47,072 nt of DNA, from contig JAJYOJ010000008.1 of NCBI GenBank assembly GCA_021796235.1, positions 1 through 47,072 of the forward strand, written 5' to 3'. How positions within the stretch are numbered: the stretch's first letter is position 1; the number at the start of each line of letters is the position of its first letter. Source of the DNA: a bacterium (GTDB lineage: Bacteria; Patescibacteriota; Microgenomatia; UBA1406; GWC2-37-13). Positions 38,458-46,630 of the stretch are shown piece by piece. The notes under the pieces were generated by a model that was not told where the DNA came from, searched no databases, and saw only the letters and a program-made list of their open reading frames with translations. Made by a program: the position numbers and the translations under genes.

Positions 38458-39132
38458 CCGATAAAGGCTTTCGCCGATAATATGAACTCTTCCCACTTTC
38501 AGATTGAGTTCGGCAATATAAATATTGCTTCCGGAAACAAATCCTCGAGCAGCTACCAGATCTCCGATACCTTAGGTCAAACCGCAGCCGGAGAGTTCCA
38601 ATCAACCGGTTACATAATTCTCGCCGGTTTTCAGTATATTCACTCAATTATTCCTTTTAAATTTTCTATTTCAAACATCAATATGAATCTGGGTACAATT
38701 TCACCCAATACCTTTGCCCAGGCGACCACCGCTTTGACTGTTTCTTTTGGCGGAGCCGGACAGTATCAGGTCACCACCGTCGAAGAAGGAAAACTAAGTA
38801 CGCTTGCCGGAATTTCAATACCGGACACCGCCTGTGACGGTTCACCTGGTTGTACGCCAACCTCGGCTGCACCCTGGACCCAAAATAATTCTGCGTATGG
38901 ATTTGGCTATAACATGTCTGGCCAAGATGTCCCAAACGACTTCTTGGGAGGTTCGTATTACCGACCGTTTGCCGACGATACACAAGCGGGTATACCAACG
39001 GTTATTATGAGCAACCCGAATGTCGGAAGGAATCGACAGTCCACCCTAACAGTTCGCGCCAATGTTTCAAATGCGCAACCTAACGGAACCTATCAAACGA
39101 TATTAAACTTTGTCGCAACACCGAGCTACTAA
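38377..39132 (+). CDS. secreted surface protein, 251 aa
   Basis: N-terminal signal peptide (8-33, IKAFADN at the end), then SSSSYQISDTLGQTAAGEF and STGYIILAGFQYI, a style of beta-rich surface protein I associate with CPR genomes, and a C-terminal domain with one Cys pair. There is no C-terminal membrane anchor or sortase signal. The next gene is also exported and starts a few bases after this one ends; the two may be one unit. Confidence 0.7.
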   Translation: MEYLIFSKKILQVFFFVFLLYALCSILPIKAFADNMNSSHFQIEFGNINIASGNKSSSSYQISDTLGQTAAGEFQSTGYIILAGFQYIHSIIPFKFSISNINMNLGTISPNTFAQATTALTVSFGGAGQYQVTTVEEGKLSTLAGISIPDTACDGSPGCTPTSAAPWTQNNSAYGFGYNMSGQDVPNDFLGGSYYRPFADDTQAGIPTVIMSNPNVGRNRQSTLTVRANVSNAQPNGTYQTILNFVATPSY

Positions 39133-39136
39133 CCAT

Positions 39137-40222
39137 ATGATGATGAGACAAAAGAAATTTTTTTCACTTTCGAGAGCCCGCATTTTTGCGGGAAGACTCT
39201 CGTGTGAAAAAAATTTCGTTGTCGAATCATTTATCAATTCTATTGGAGTTATAATTTTCATTTTTTTAGTTTTTGTTCCCAATGTTTCTGCCCAACAAAT
39301 TACTCTTTCCCTCTCTCCTCCCCACCTCGAACTCGTTGCCAAACCCGGAAAATCGGTTCTTATCGCTTATGACCTCCAAAATTTGGCCGATCCTACGATT
39401 ATGACAGCGACAGTCTTGCCGTTTATACCAAAAGACAATCTCGGCAACATTCAAATCCTTTCCCAATTTCAGGGTCCAATTCGTTTTAGTCTTGACAACT
39501 CCGATCTCCAGCTTGATAAACCATTTTTTATGAAAAGTCACGATCGGACACAATTGCTTTTACGGATACGTGTGCCTGAGGGTGCTCCAAATGGCGATTA
39601 TTACTACACTCTTTTAGCCTCAAGCCAACCTCCGACCAACGCAAGTGGCGGATCCGCCTCTCTTGCTAGAGCAACGATCGGTTCCAATATTCTGATAACC
39701 GTCACAGAATCCGGTTCCGTTGAAGCCAAAGGCAAGATCGTACTTTTTGATCTTTTAGGCGGATATAAAATCCCTTTGCTCGAAAATACTAAACTTTTCG
39801 ACAGTTCTTCTAATATTCCGGTTGTCTTGCTGGTACAAAACGAGGGGAAAAATTTTATCAAACCCCAGGGACGGATCACGCTTAAAGGCAGCTTTGCTGA
39901 AACCGCAACTTATGATATTTTGGGACAAAATATACTTGCCCAGTCGCAAAGACTGATTCAAGCCACCCCGTCAGCGGAATTAAATTGCGACAACACAAAA
40001 TCCGAAACCGCTTGCCTACATCCCTATTCACTTCTATTATCAGGTTTTTTCCTTGGTAAATATAATTTGTCAACTGCTATAAATTTTGGTGAAGGAGTTC
40101 CCAATGTTTTTGCCGCTACTGCTTTTATAGCACTTCCATTTAAATTCCTGGCGGGAATTTTGCTCGCGATTATAATAGCGATTATTGTTATAAAACGCTT
40201 CAGAAAAACCGATGAGGATTAA
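39137..40222 (+). CDS. exported, membrane-anchored surface protein with Ig-like/fimbrial-chaperone-like domain
   Basis: After an N-terminal segment the sequence has a signal helix (SIGVIIFIFLVFVPNVSAQQ), a beta-rich domain LSLSPPHLELVAKPGKSVLIAYDLQNL (Ig-like, as in DUF916-type proteins), and a C-terminal helix (LAGILLAIIIAIIVIKRF) with a basic tail. The ATG at 39137 is the best start, but the first 30 codons contain a large palindrome (39154-39217) encoding KKFFSLSRARIFAGRLSCEK. Without it no good start codon remains before the signal helix, so the real start is uncertain. Confidence 0.7.
   Translation: MMMRQKKFFSLSRARIFAGRLSCEKNFVVESFINSIGVIIFIFLVFVPNVSAQQITLSLSPPHLELVAKPGKSVLIAYDLQNLADPTIMTATVLPFIPKDNLGNIQILSQFQGPIRFSLDNSDLQLDKPFFMKSHDRTQLLLRIRVPEGAPNGDYYYTLLASSQPPTNASGGSASLARATIGSNILITVTESGSVEAKGKIVLFDLLGGYKIPLLENTKLFDSSSNIPVVLLVQNEGKNFIKPQGRITLKGSFAETATYDILGQNILAQSQRLIQATPSAELNCDNTKSETACLHPYSLLLSGFFLGKYNLSTAINFGEGVPNVFAATAFIALPFKFLAGILLAIIIAIIVIKRFRKTDED
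39154..39217. repeat. large palindrome, in frame near 5' end of surface gene
   Basis: Arms GAAATTTTTTTCAC (39154-39167) and GTGAAAAAAATTTC (39204-39217) are perfect over 14 bases; inside are CGAGAG/CTCTCG and CCCGC/GCGGG around a six-base loop. It starts 21 bases after the previous stop codon and could act as a terminator, but no T-run follows it and it is in frame with the next coding sequence. Confidence 0.8.
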
Positions 40223-40277
40223 ACTTCTATAAGGCTCTACTAAGCCTCAAACTTTCATAATTGTTGACTATAAGCGA

Positions 40278-40306
40278 TTGACTCTTCTTTAAACTTCTTC
40301 TAATAA
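40278..40306 (+). promoter_or_regulatory. promoter of comEA-like gene
   Basis: TTGACT (40278-40283), 17 bases, TAATAA (40301-40306), then seven bases to the ATG at 40314. This starts the three-gene DNA-uptake unit and implies a leaderless message. Confidence 0.6.
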
Positions 40307-40313
40307 TTAGGGC

Positions 40314-40940
40314 ATGAATGGTTTTCTTGAGTCTTTTTTGCCGATTTTAGAGGGATTTAAAAAATATAAAGTTGAGGCTTTTTTGCTTTCAACCGCAAGC
40401 ATTATTACTCTCATTTCAGCTCTAATCTTTGTCTCAAACCTGGGTAACCAACAAGGTTTTAAAAACAAAACTGTTGCGGAGGTCGAGATTAAACCTAAAC
40501 TGGATGCTATTTACGTCGAACTTGCCGGTGCGATCGAAAGACCTAATGTATACGAGGTTACGAATGGTGCTAGGCTTAAAGACGCTCTAATTCTTGCCGG
40601 CGGACTTACCGCTTCAGCTGACCGCTCTTATTTTAGTCGAAACTTTAATCTGGCAGAAATTTTAGGGGACCAGGAAAAAATTTATATCCCAACTACTGTT
40701 GAAGTAGAAGAAGGAGTTTCAGGAATCCCAAACGCAATCTCAAACCTATCCCAACCTGCCAGAATCAACCTTAATTCAGCCAGCCTCCAGGAACTTGATA
40801 CGCTCCCGGGCGTCGGCGAGGCAACTGGAAACAAAATTATTCAAGGCAGACCATATAAATCACCGGATGAGCTTCTATCTAAAAAAATCGTTGGCCAAAG
40901 CTTATACGATAAGATAAAAGATTTAATTGCTTTGGATTAA
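40314..40940 (+). CDS. comEA: ComEA-like DNA-binding protein
   Basis: A 208-residue protein with one membrane helix (about 22-43), an SLBB domain (IYVELAGAIERPNVYEVTNG... , about 66-118) and a C-terminal helix-hairpin-helix pair (RINLNSASLQELDTLPGVGEATGNKII, about 149-175). It is expected to bind incoming double-stranded DNA outside the membrane. The ComEC genes follow directly. Confidence 0.92.
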   Translation: MNGFLESFLPILEGFKKYKVEAFLLSTASIITLISALIFVSNLGNQQGFKNKTVAEVEIKPKLDAIYVELAGAIERPNVYEVTNGARLKDALILAGGLTASADRSYFSRNFNLAEILGDQEKIYIPTTVEVEEGVSGIPNAISNLSQPARINLNSASLQELDTLPGVGEATGNKIIQGRPYKSPDELLSKKIVGQSLYDKIKDLIALD

Positions 40941-40945
40941 TATGC

Positions 40946-41752
40946 ATGCCTAATCCATCAATCTTTACGTCGGTTATAAATTCTTATCTTCCCGAACCGC
41001 ACGCCTCGCTTTTAAACGGTATTATCTTCGGTATTTCGTTAAAAACATCAAAAATTTTTTTCCAGGAACTTAAGATTGTTGGGTTACTCCATCTAGTAGT
41101 CTTATCTGGAATAAATATAACTCTTTTAGCCGCCATAATCGGCTCTTTAACTAGTTTTTTTAGCAAACGAGTGTCAATCCTGCTAACGATACTAACCATA
41201 ATTTTATTTATCCTGTTCGTAGGTCCTCAAGCCCCAATTGTCAGGGCTGGCATTATGGGTATCTTAACGCTCGTAGCAATTCTATATGGAAGAAAAACTG
41301 CCGCCTTATATGCTCTTTTTCTGTCGGGTTTTTTCATTCTTATCTTTTGGCCCAGTTGGATTAAAACAGTTTCTTTTCAACTCTCATTCGCAGCCACATT
41401 CGGAATAATAATTTTTGGTAAAACTTCTGTCAGCAAGAGTGAAAGTATACAGGGAAAAATATTTAGCTCGCTTAAAAACGACCTAAGAACTTCGTTGGCG
41501 GCACAGATCTTTACTGCTCCGATTATTTTTATCTATTTTAAACAGGTTTCATTTGTTTCACCTCTTGCCAACCTCTTGGTAAGCTTTCTGGTTTCACCCC
41601 TAATGATCTTCGGATTCCTCACTGCAATCCTGGGTAAGATCAGCTTTTGGCTTGGGTTACCTTCGGCACTTATATCATTCGGACTGCTGCAATATATGGT
41701 TTTTATTATAAAAACCCTGGCGCATATCCCTTTTGCCTTTCAGCAATTCTAA
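40946..41752 (+). CDS. comEC: ComEC/Rec2 channel domain protein
   Basis: A 268-residue polytopic protein that matches the Competence domain: NGIIFGISLKTS, LHLVVLSGINITLLA and FQLSFAATFGII. It forms the DNA channel in the inner membrane. N-terminal OB-like and C-terminal metallo-beta-lactamase domains are missing from this chain; the latter is the next gene, three bases downstream. Confidence 0.9.
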   Translation: MPNPSIFTSVINSYLPEPHASLLNGIIFGISLKTSKIFFQELKIVGLLHLVVLSGINITLLAAIIGSLTSFFSKRVSILLTILTIILFILFVGPQAPIVRAGIMGILTLVAILYGRKTAALYALFLSGFFILIFWPSWIKTVSFQLSFAATFGIIIFGKTSVSKSESIQGKIFSSLKNDLRTSLAAQIFTAPIIFIYFKQVSFVSPLANLLVSFLVSPLMIFGFLTAILGKISFWLGLPSALISFGLLQYMVFIIKTLAHIPFAFQQF

Positions 41753-41755
41753 CCT

Positions 41756-42586
41756 ATGAACGATAATCCTCTCGATAAAAAAGTTATCTTTCTGGCGATT
41801 TTCTTCGCTCTCTTGATGCTGGCTACAACGTTCCTAAATAGTTTTCTTGACGGACGGACGAAAATAGTTTTTTGCGCTGTAGGTCAGGGTGACGCCGCCT
41901 ATATCCGGATAAAAAATAATTTTGACCTTCTAGTCGACGCCGGACCCGACCGAAGCGTCTTAGACTGCCTCGGTAAATACATGCCCTTTTATGATCGTAA
42001 AATTGAACTCGTAGTCCTAAGTCATCCGCAAAAAGATCACTACGGAGGTCTATCATACCTTTTGGACCGCTATAAGATCGACCAAATATTAATGAGTCCG
42101 ATTGGCAACCCAAACAAAACATTTACCGGCTTAAAGGAAAAAATTAAGAAGAAAAGGGCTTTAGTGTCCTTGGTACAAGCAGGCTTGAAGGTTAATCTTG
42201 ACACCGCTCAGCTTTTATTTTTATCGCCGACGGGTGTCGCAAGCGGAAAGGCCCCGTCGGATGAGAATGATTTCTCTCTCGTCTTTCTTTTCCAGGAAAA
42301 TAATTTTCGGGTTTTGTTTACAGGCGATGCATCAACCAATGTAATAAATAGACTATCAAATCAAGCAATTCCTAAAATAGACATCTTAAAAATACCCCAC
42401 CATGGCTCAAAAAACGGACTAACCAAGAAATTTTTATTATTAGCAGATCCAACTCTATCAGTGATAAGTGTAGGAGCGAAAAATTCTTATGGTCACCCGT
42501 CAAATGAGCTGCTAGATATGCTCAAAGCCACAAAAACCGATTACAAACGGACGGACAAAGATGGCGATATTATGTTTAAATTATGA
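41756..42586 (+). CDS. ComEC metallo-beta-lactamase domain as separate protein
   Basis: A 276-residue protein with an N-terminal helix (9-29) then a metallo-beta-lactamase domain: AVGQGDAAYI (41-50), SHPQKDHYGGL (H90, D94, H95), FTGDAS and PHHGSKNG. It is the C-terminal half of ComEC on its own chain, probably facing outside the membrane and degrading one strand. The stop overlaps the convergent PaaX-like gene by 6 bases. Confidence 0.9.
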   Translation: MNDNPLDKKVIFLAIFFALLMLATTFLNSFLDGRTKIVFCAVGQGDAAYIRIKNNFDLLVDAGPDRSVLDCLGKYMPFYDRKIELVVLSHPQKDHYGGLSYLLDRYKIDQILMSPIGNPNKTFTGLKEKIKKKRALVSLVQAGLKVNLDTAQLLFLSPTGVASGKAPSDENDFSLVFLFQENNFRVLFTGDASTNVINRLSNQAIPKIDILKIPHHGSKNGLTKKFLLLADPTLSVISVGAKNSYGHPSNELLDMLKATKTDYKRTDKDGDIMFKL

Positions 42587-43315
42587 GAGAAGAATTCCAC
42601 GAATCTCTTTAAAGATATCAAATGCTTCAAAACCAATCCATTTCTCACCTACAAGCTCTTTTGGTAATCCCGGATCGAGGCGTAACATATTCACATAGTT
42701 GGCCAGTACTTTTTTTAGCTTGGCCGGTTTTTCTTCGGTAGAAGATAGAATCTCATGCCAGGCTTTAAATAGTTCACGATATTTTTCATCGAGAGAGGTC
42801 TTCCCCCAAACCTTTTCAATTAAAACCTCACGATCGCCAAAAACATGCTCCGAATCAAAAGACTGAATATATTTCTCTTCCTCTTTGCCAAAAACTAAGT
42901 CTTTTAGATTAGCGATAATCGGGTGTGGCGTAATCCAGAAAGATCTGTGCCATGGTCCCAAACCCCAACCCTGCATCGCTCTTCGTAAACGATCGCGCAT
43001 TTCGCGTTTTTTCTCAGGAATTTCATAGGAAATCACTCGCCATTTGCCATCCCATTTATCGCCCAAGAAACGAAAGAAAGGAAACTGAAGGTAGATTTCT
43101 TTTAAACCTTTTATTGTAATTTTATACTCACCTTTTTCATTTTTCTCAATAAGCTCTTCTTTAAGGAGGCCCGAAATTGTACCCCGTGTCTTTTGATTTA
43201 ACGTCAGGTCGAAAATCTTCTGGACTTTTTCATCAAGATTTAAATATGGATTGTTTGAGTTAGACAGAAGGAATAAAGCGAGTAAAATTTTCGTCCGTCT
43301 TTCTTTAATCGGCAT
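42581..43315 (-). CDS. PaaX-like transcriptional regulator
   Basis: A 244-residue protein with an N-terminal winged helix (about 20-85, IFDLTLNQKTRGTISGLLKEELIEKN) and a central Cas2-like PaaX domain (KWRVISYEIPEKKREMRDRL, GWGLGPWHRSFWITP). The effector is unknown; in CPR such proteins are common and do not imply phenylacetate use. Promoter TTGACA (43348-43353), 17 bases, TAAATT (43325-43330), nine bases before the ATG. Confidence 0.85.
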   Translation of the reverse strand: MPIKERRTKILLALFLLSNSNNPYLNLDEKVQKIFDLTLNQKTRGTISGLLKEELIEKNEKGEYKITIKGLKEIYLQFPFFRFLGDKWDGKWRVISYEIPEKKREMRDRLRRAMQGWGLGPWHRSFWITPHPIIANLKDLVFGKEEEKYIQSFDSEHVFGDREVLIEKVWGKTSLDEKYRELFKAWHEILSSTEEKPAKLKKVLANYVNMLRLDPGLPKELVGEKWIGFEAFDIFKEIRGILLS

Positions 43316-43324
43316 AACAATTAC

Positions 43325-43372
43325 AATTTAACAGACGGAAAATTATTTGTCAAGTCCGATAATCATCGGACT
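43325..43372. promoter_or_regulatory. PaaX-like gene promoter with palindrome at -35
   Basis: AGTCCGAT (43353-43360) and ATCGGACT (43365-43372) are perfect arms around AATC, touching the -35 TTGACA of the regulator gene. It fits an autoregulatory operator and lies 13 bases from the -35 of the divergent surface gene. Confidence 0.6.
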
Positions 43373-43384
43373 CAAGAGTGGATA

Positions 43385-43413
43385 TTGACAACAATCTATA
43401 ATTATTCCATACT
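43385..43413 (+). promoter_or_regulatory. promoter of surface-protein gene
   Basis: TTGACA (43385-43390), 17 bases, CATACT (43408-43413), seven bases before the ATG at 43421. The TTG of the -35 is the first codon of the longest open frame, which argues that 43421 is the real start. Confidence 0.6.
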
Positions 43414-43420
43414 AAAAATA

Positions 43421-45028
43421 ATGAAGAGAGTCTTAACGTTATTTTTTTTCCTACAATTTGCTTTAATTTTTTGTTTAGGGTTCAGTTCGCCAGTCAGGGC
43501 GACTCTAACTTCTGCCAGCGATACTCTTTCCAATGCACGCCTCTCTTTTGTTTCGCCTCTTGGCCAATCGGCTAGCGCATCTACAACAACCATAACTTCC
43601 AGTAGCGATCTTACCAATCTCTTTTCCCGTGACGCTGTTTGTTTTACTGACCAAAATCTAAATAGCTGTAGCGGGGATACAACCTACAAAGTTGTAAACG
43701 TTCCCTCTCAAACTTCTAGAACCTTTGAAATAAGTCCGGCTTTGTTAACCGATTTGACAACGTCTAATATTATTCTGGCGGCCCAATCTGCTATCCATAG
43801 AGTTGTTTTTACCACTTCAATATCAGTAACAAATCCGGTTTTTGAGGTTCAAATCCCGGGCAGCCTAACGGATTTAGTCAGCAATAGTGGTTTTGCCCTG
43901 GGCGGATTGACTGCTAATGATATTGACTGTTCAGTTGGGACTGCGTCAGTTACACCCCAAGCTTTGACCGGCAGTAATTATCATTCAATAAAATGTACGG
44001 TAAACGGGACGGTCAATGCAGGCACCCAAATAACGATAAGAATTGGCAAGACACACAGTCTTATCAATCCTGCTCCCAATTCCAGCCATAGTTTGGGTAA
44101 TGCTGACATCTATCGAATCGCAATCTACGAATATGACTCGAGCGGCAATCTTATTGATCAGACTAAAATAAAAGCCGCCCCAATCGAAGGTGTTCTCGTC
44201 TCGGGCAATGTGGTAAATCCGTCTCTAATCCAACGCTTTGTTTTGTTTGGCTATACTTCCCCGCACGCACTAGTAACCCTCAATCTTTCGGAGGCAGTCT
44301 ATCAAGCTTATGCCGATGGCACTGGCTATTTTAATTTTGTCAATCCTATCCAATTCAGTTCCGCAACCAAAGAACCGTGTTTATCCTCTCAAGACCAATT
44401 AGGCAGACTCTCTTCCCCGCTTTGTCTTGCCCCGATACCGCCTGTCCAAGATGTAAATATTGGCCCGGTTATTATGCCGCCTACAATCTCCTTGGATAAA
44501 CCACACTACTACGTAGGCGACGAGGTTCTTCTTTCAGGCCAAACAATACCAACTACCAGCGTCAATTTGTTTCTCTTTACAAAAAACAGTTCGCCTTCTT
44601 TAGCTAATCTCTCATTGATTAAACCGGTTGAGGCGTTCATTTTTCCCCAGTTTTTATCCCAAGCTGATAATGGCGGCAACTTCTCTGTTGAGCTACCGTC
44701 TTCCGCCGCCAAAGACTACCGTCTTTTTGTGACAACTAACTTTCAAAACCATACCTCACCCCAAAGCATTATTCTCAATTTAAGTATTCTGCCGATTTGG
44801 ATGATCATTATTGAATTTTTGCGGTTACTCTGGTCGATAATAACAAACAGACTTATTGAGTTGATAATAATTGTAGAGCTGATGGCTCTGATATTCTACA
44901 TAGTCCGCCGCTATCTTCATCCCCACGCGATTTCCAAAACTCGCGCCCTTATTCTTCGCCAGCCTATCGCTCTAATTAAGGAGAATACCGATCTTATTAA
45001 AGAAGATACTGATATTGTAGAAGTCTAA
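43421..45028 (+). CDS. secreted/anchored surface protein, 535 aa
   Basis: A signal peptide (MKRVLTLFFFLQFALIFCLG ... VRA) is followed by about 430 residues rich in Ser/Thr with beta-strand character, then a membrane helix near residue 460-500 (MIIIEFLRLLWSI, then LIELIIIVELMALIFYIV) and a charged C-terminus. There are a few cysteine pairs. No catalytic motif was seen. It probably displays Ig-like or adhesin domains on the surface. It overlaps the convergent Ig-like gene by 4 bases. Confidence 0.75.
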   Translation: MKRVLTLFFFLQFALIFCLGFSSPVRATLTSASDTLSNARLSFVSPLGQSASASTTTITSSSDLTNLFSRDAVCFTDQNLNSCSGDTTYKVVNVPSQTSRTFEISPALLTDLTTSNIILAAQSAIHRVVFTTSISVTNPVFEVQIPGSLTDLVSNSGFALGGLTANDIDCSVGTASVTPQALTGSNYHSIKCTVNGTVNAGTQITIRIGKTHSLINPAPNSSHSLGNADIYRIAIYEYDSSGNLIDQTKIKAAPIEGVLVSGNVVNPSLIQRFVLFGYTSPHALVTLNLSEAVYQAYADGTGYFNFVNPIQFSSATKEPCLSSQDQLGRLSSPLCLAPIPPVQDVNIGPVIMPPTISLDKPHYYVGDEVLLSGQTIPTTSVNLFLFTKNSSPSLANLSLIKPVEAFIFPQFLSQADNGGNFSVELPSSAAKDYRLFVTTNFQNHTSPQSIILNLSILPIWMIIIEFLRLLWSIITNRLIELIIIVELMALIFYIVRRYLHPHAISKTRALILRQPIALIKENTDLIKEDTDIVEV

Positions 45029-45438
45029 TAAAAAGACAGATGGGCTTTTTGCGGTAACGTTTGCCCGTCTACCGTTACTAAAAGATAATACTCCCCCGCT
45101 TTACCTGAAGCTACATCAAACACAGCTTTTCCGAAATTATCAGTAACCTCCTGAACTGCGCTTATTGTTAGATTGCTATTAGGGCTTAGTGAAGCCCTCT
45201 TGCCTAAAACACCCAAGCCTTGGCTATTTAAGACAAAAACCGTCACACGAATCTTTTCTTGCCCATTTGCCAAGGAGCGAAGCGGTGTAACAAAAAGGTA
45301 GGAATTATCCACAGAAAAGGCTGTCTGTTTTACACTGGCCCGTCCTATAAAGATTCGCGCCTCATAAAAACCAAAAAAACCAATAGCTAATATAATGATA
45401 AAAAGGAGAAAAATTAAGAATAAAATTAGTTTCTTCAT
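45025..45438 (-). CDS. membrane-anchored Ig-like (Big_1-type) protein
   Basis: A 137-residue protein with an N-terminal membrane helix (about 4-27) and one Ig-like domain resembling invasin/intimin Big_1 repeats (KIRVTVFVLNSQGLGVLGKRASLSPN, VTDNFGKAVFDVASGKAGEYYLLVTVDG). The domain faces outside. Promoter: TTGACA (45482-45487), exactly 17 bases, TATTAT (45459-45464), about 20 bases before the ATG. Confidence 0.8.
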   Translation of the reverse strand: MKKLILFLIFLLFIIILAIGFFGFYEARIFIGRASVKQTAFSVDNSYLFVTPLRSLANGQEKIRVTVFVLNSQGLGVLGKRASLSPNSNLTISAVQEVTDNFGKAVFDVASGKAGEYYLLVTVDGQTLPQKAHLSFY

Positions 45439-45458
45439 GGATGTAAAGCCTCACTCTA

Positions 45459-45487
45459 ATAATAAATCAACCTGAAATAATTGTCAA
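45459..45487 (-). promoter_or_regulatory. promoter of Big_1-type gene
   Basis: TTGACA-N17-TATTAT on the minus strand, the closest to consensus in the region. It overlaps the first copy of the direct repeat TAATAAATCAACCT. Confidence 0.75.
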
Positions 45488-45638
45488 GACGCTAGTTTTT
45501 CAAAAATAACCTTAAAGCTAAAAAAAATACTATAGGTAGCGTTTAACTACACTGTTCCCGCTACCTAAAGCGTCTGGGCTAATAAATCAACCTAGCAAAC
45601 AATGAAGCAAAAATAGCAATTAAAAATATAAATTGCTA
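45460..45638. repeat. nested direct and inverted repeats in the 45.44-46.01 kb gap
   Basis: The 14-base direct repeat TAATAAATCAACCT occurs at 45460-45473 and 45580-45593. Between them are nested arms: AGACGCT (45487-45493) with AGCGTCT (45569-45575), and TAGGTAGCG (45533-45541) with CGCTACCTA (45559-45567). Just after is TAGCAATT (45614-45621) with AATTGCTA (45631-45638). The rest of 45439-45972 is AT-rich and shows no coding potential. Confidence 0.65.
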
Positions 45639-45933
45639 AAGTAGGCACAAATAATCATAAATTTTTGCAATCACCGAAAATGATTTTAAGAAAAACTTTC
45701 TGGTTGCAACATATTTTCAGTCAACAAAAACTAATAAATTAATTAAAAACTTCTAAATAATAATCTTCAGGCTCATCTATAATTATAATAATTATTATAC
45801 ATATTCCATACTATAAGCTTGTTGATATATATTGATATATATAAGACAGAGAGAAATATTTGCGTTAATTAAGATAAGTTCAATTAAATTATATTATAAG
45901 CTAATCAAAACTAAACCTTATTTTACAAGATAT

Positions 45934-45958
45934 CAGCCTCTTAACTACATCAAAATAT
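45934..45958 (+). repeat. 25-base direct repeat, copy 1
   Basis: Identical to the last 25 bases of the window (47048-47072). It lies 50 bases upstream of the start of the integrase-like operon. Confidence 0.85.
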
Positions 45959-45972
45959 GAACTTAATAGCAC

Positions 45973-46002
45973 TTGACATCCTTATTATTATTGTTTTATT
46001 AT
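45973..46002 (+). promoter_or_regulatory. promoter of integrase-like operon
   Basis: TTGACA (45973-45978), 18 bases, TATTAT (45997-46002), eight bases before the ATG at 46011. Leaderless initiation is likely. An earlier ATG at 46001 gives only five codons and overlaps the -10. Confidence 0.65.
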
Positions 46003-46010
46003 GAAATTGT

Positions 46011-46487
46011 ATGGTTAATAGGTATAATTTTTATAATCTCGAAGCCTCATTCAAGCAGTTTCTCCTTGCGGGAAATAATAATCCGACCTCAATAAAAAAT
46101 TATCTTTCGGATTTAAGACATTTCTTTGGCTGGCTTACGTTTTATCTAGAGAGCCATCAGCTAAACGACATAAAGGTCTCTTTCAATGATGAAGTTTTAC
46201 GAGATTATAAAAGTTACCTCCTGGAGAATAAAATACCAAGATTGACTATTAATCGAAGACTGTCAACGCTCCGAAAGTTTGGATCTTTTTGTCTAGCTCA
46301 AGGTTGGTTAAATGATAACCCGGCAAAAAAAATTCATAATCTAGAAGCTGTTAGTCAAAATGAAAACAATAAGCTCTGGCTGAGTTTTAGTAAAGACATA
46401 TTAGTCGACGCGTCAACTCAATCTGAAGTCGACATTTTACACGATGATATTAGAGATTTTTTAGCGATTATAAACCCAAAAAATTAA
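46011..46487 (+). CDS. tyrosine-recombinase core-binding-domain-like protein without catalytic domain
   Basis: A 158-residue protein whose first 115 residues match the SAM-like N-terminal (core-binding) domain of XerC/D-type integrases: ASFKQFLLAGNNNPTSIKNYLSDLRHFFGW, VLRDYKSYLLENKIPRLTINRRLSTLRKFGSFCLAQGWLNDNPAKKI. The catalytic domain (R...HxxR...Y) is absent; the rest is short and acidic. The stop overlaps the next start (TAATG). It may bind DNA without recombining it. Confidence 0.75.
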   Translation: MVNRYNFYNLEASFKQFLLAGNNNPTSIKNYLSDLRHFFGWLTFYLESHQLNDIKVSFNDEVLRDYKSYLLENKIPRLTINRRLSTLRKFGSFCLAQGWLNDNPAKKIHNLEAVSQNENNKLWLSFSKDILVDASTQSEVDILHDDIRDFLAIINPKN

Positions 46488-46630
46488 TGATAAAACCAAT
46501 TTTAAATTATATTATCAAGGCCTATCACAGCCTAAAAAACTGGTTTGATCCGGCCTTGGAAAGTAGTCCTTACATTGGTTTTCCTCTTTATCGGAACCGA
46601 CGAGCCTTTCGCCGCCAACGCTACCTATGA
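46487..46630 (+). CDS. small basic protein, 47 aa, in integrase-like operon
   Basis: ATG 46487 opens MIKPILNYIIKAYHSLKNWF and ends with an arginine-rich tail (YRNRRAFRRQRYL). Its start overlaps the upstream stop (TAATG) and its stop overlaps the downstream start (ATGA), giving a tightly coupled three-gene order. Not recognised; the basic tail suggests nucleic acid or membrane contact. Confidence 0.55.
   Translation: MIKPILNYIIKAYHSLKNWFDPALESSPYIGFPLYRNRRAFRRQRYL

Noticed and set aside
45439-46010. CRISPR array in the repeat-rich gap.
   Set aside because: The direct repeat has only two copies, spaced 106 bases, and no cas genes are present.
46001-46018. Five-codon frame MKLYG before the integrase-like gene.
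   Set aside because: It overlaps the -10 element and ends inside the next gene start; chance is more likely.
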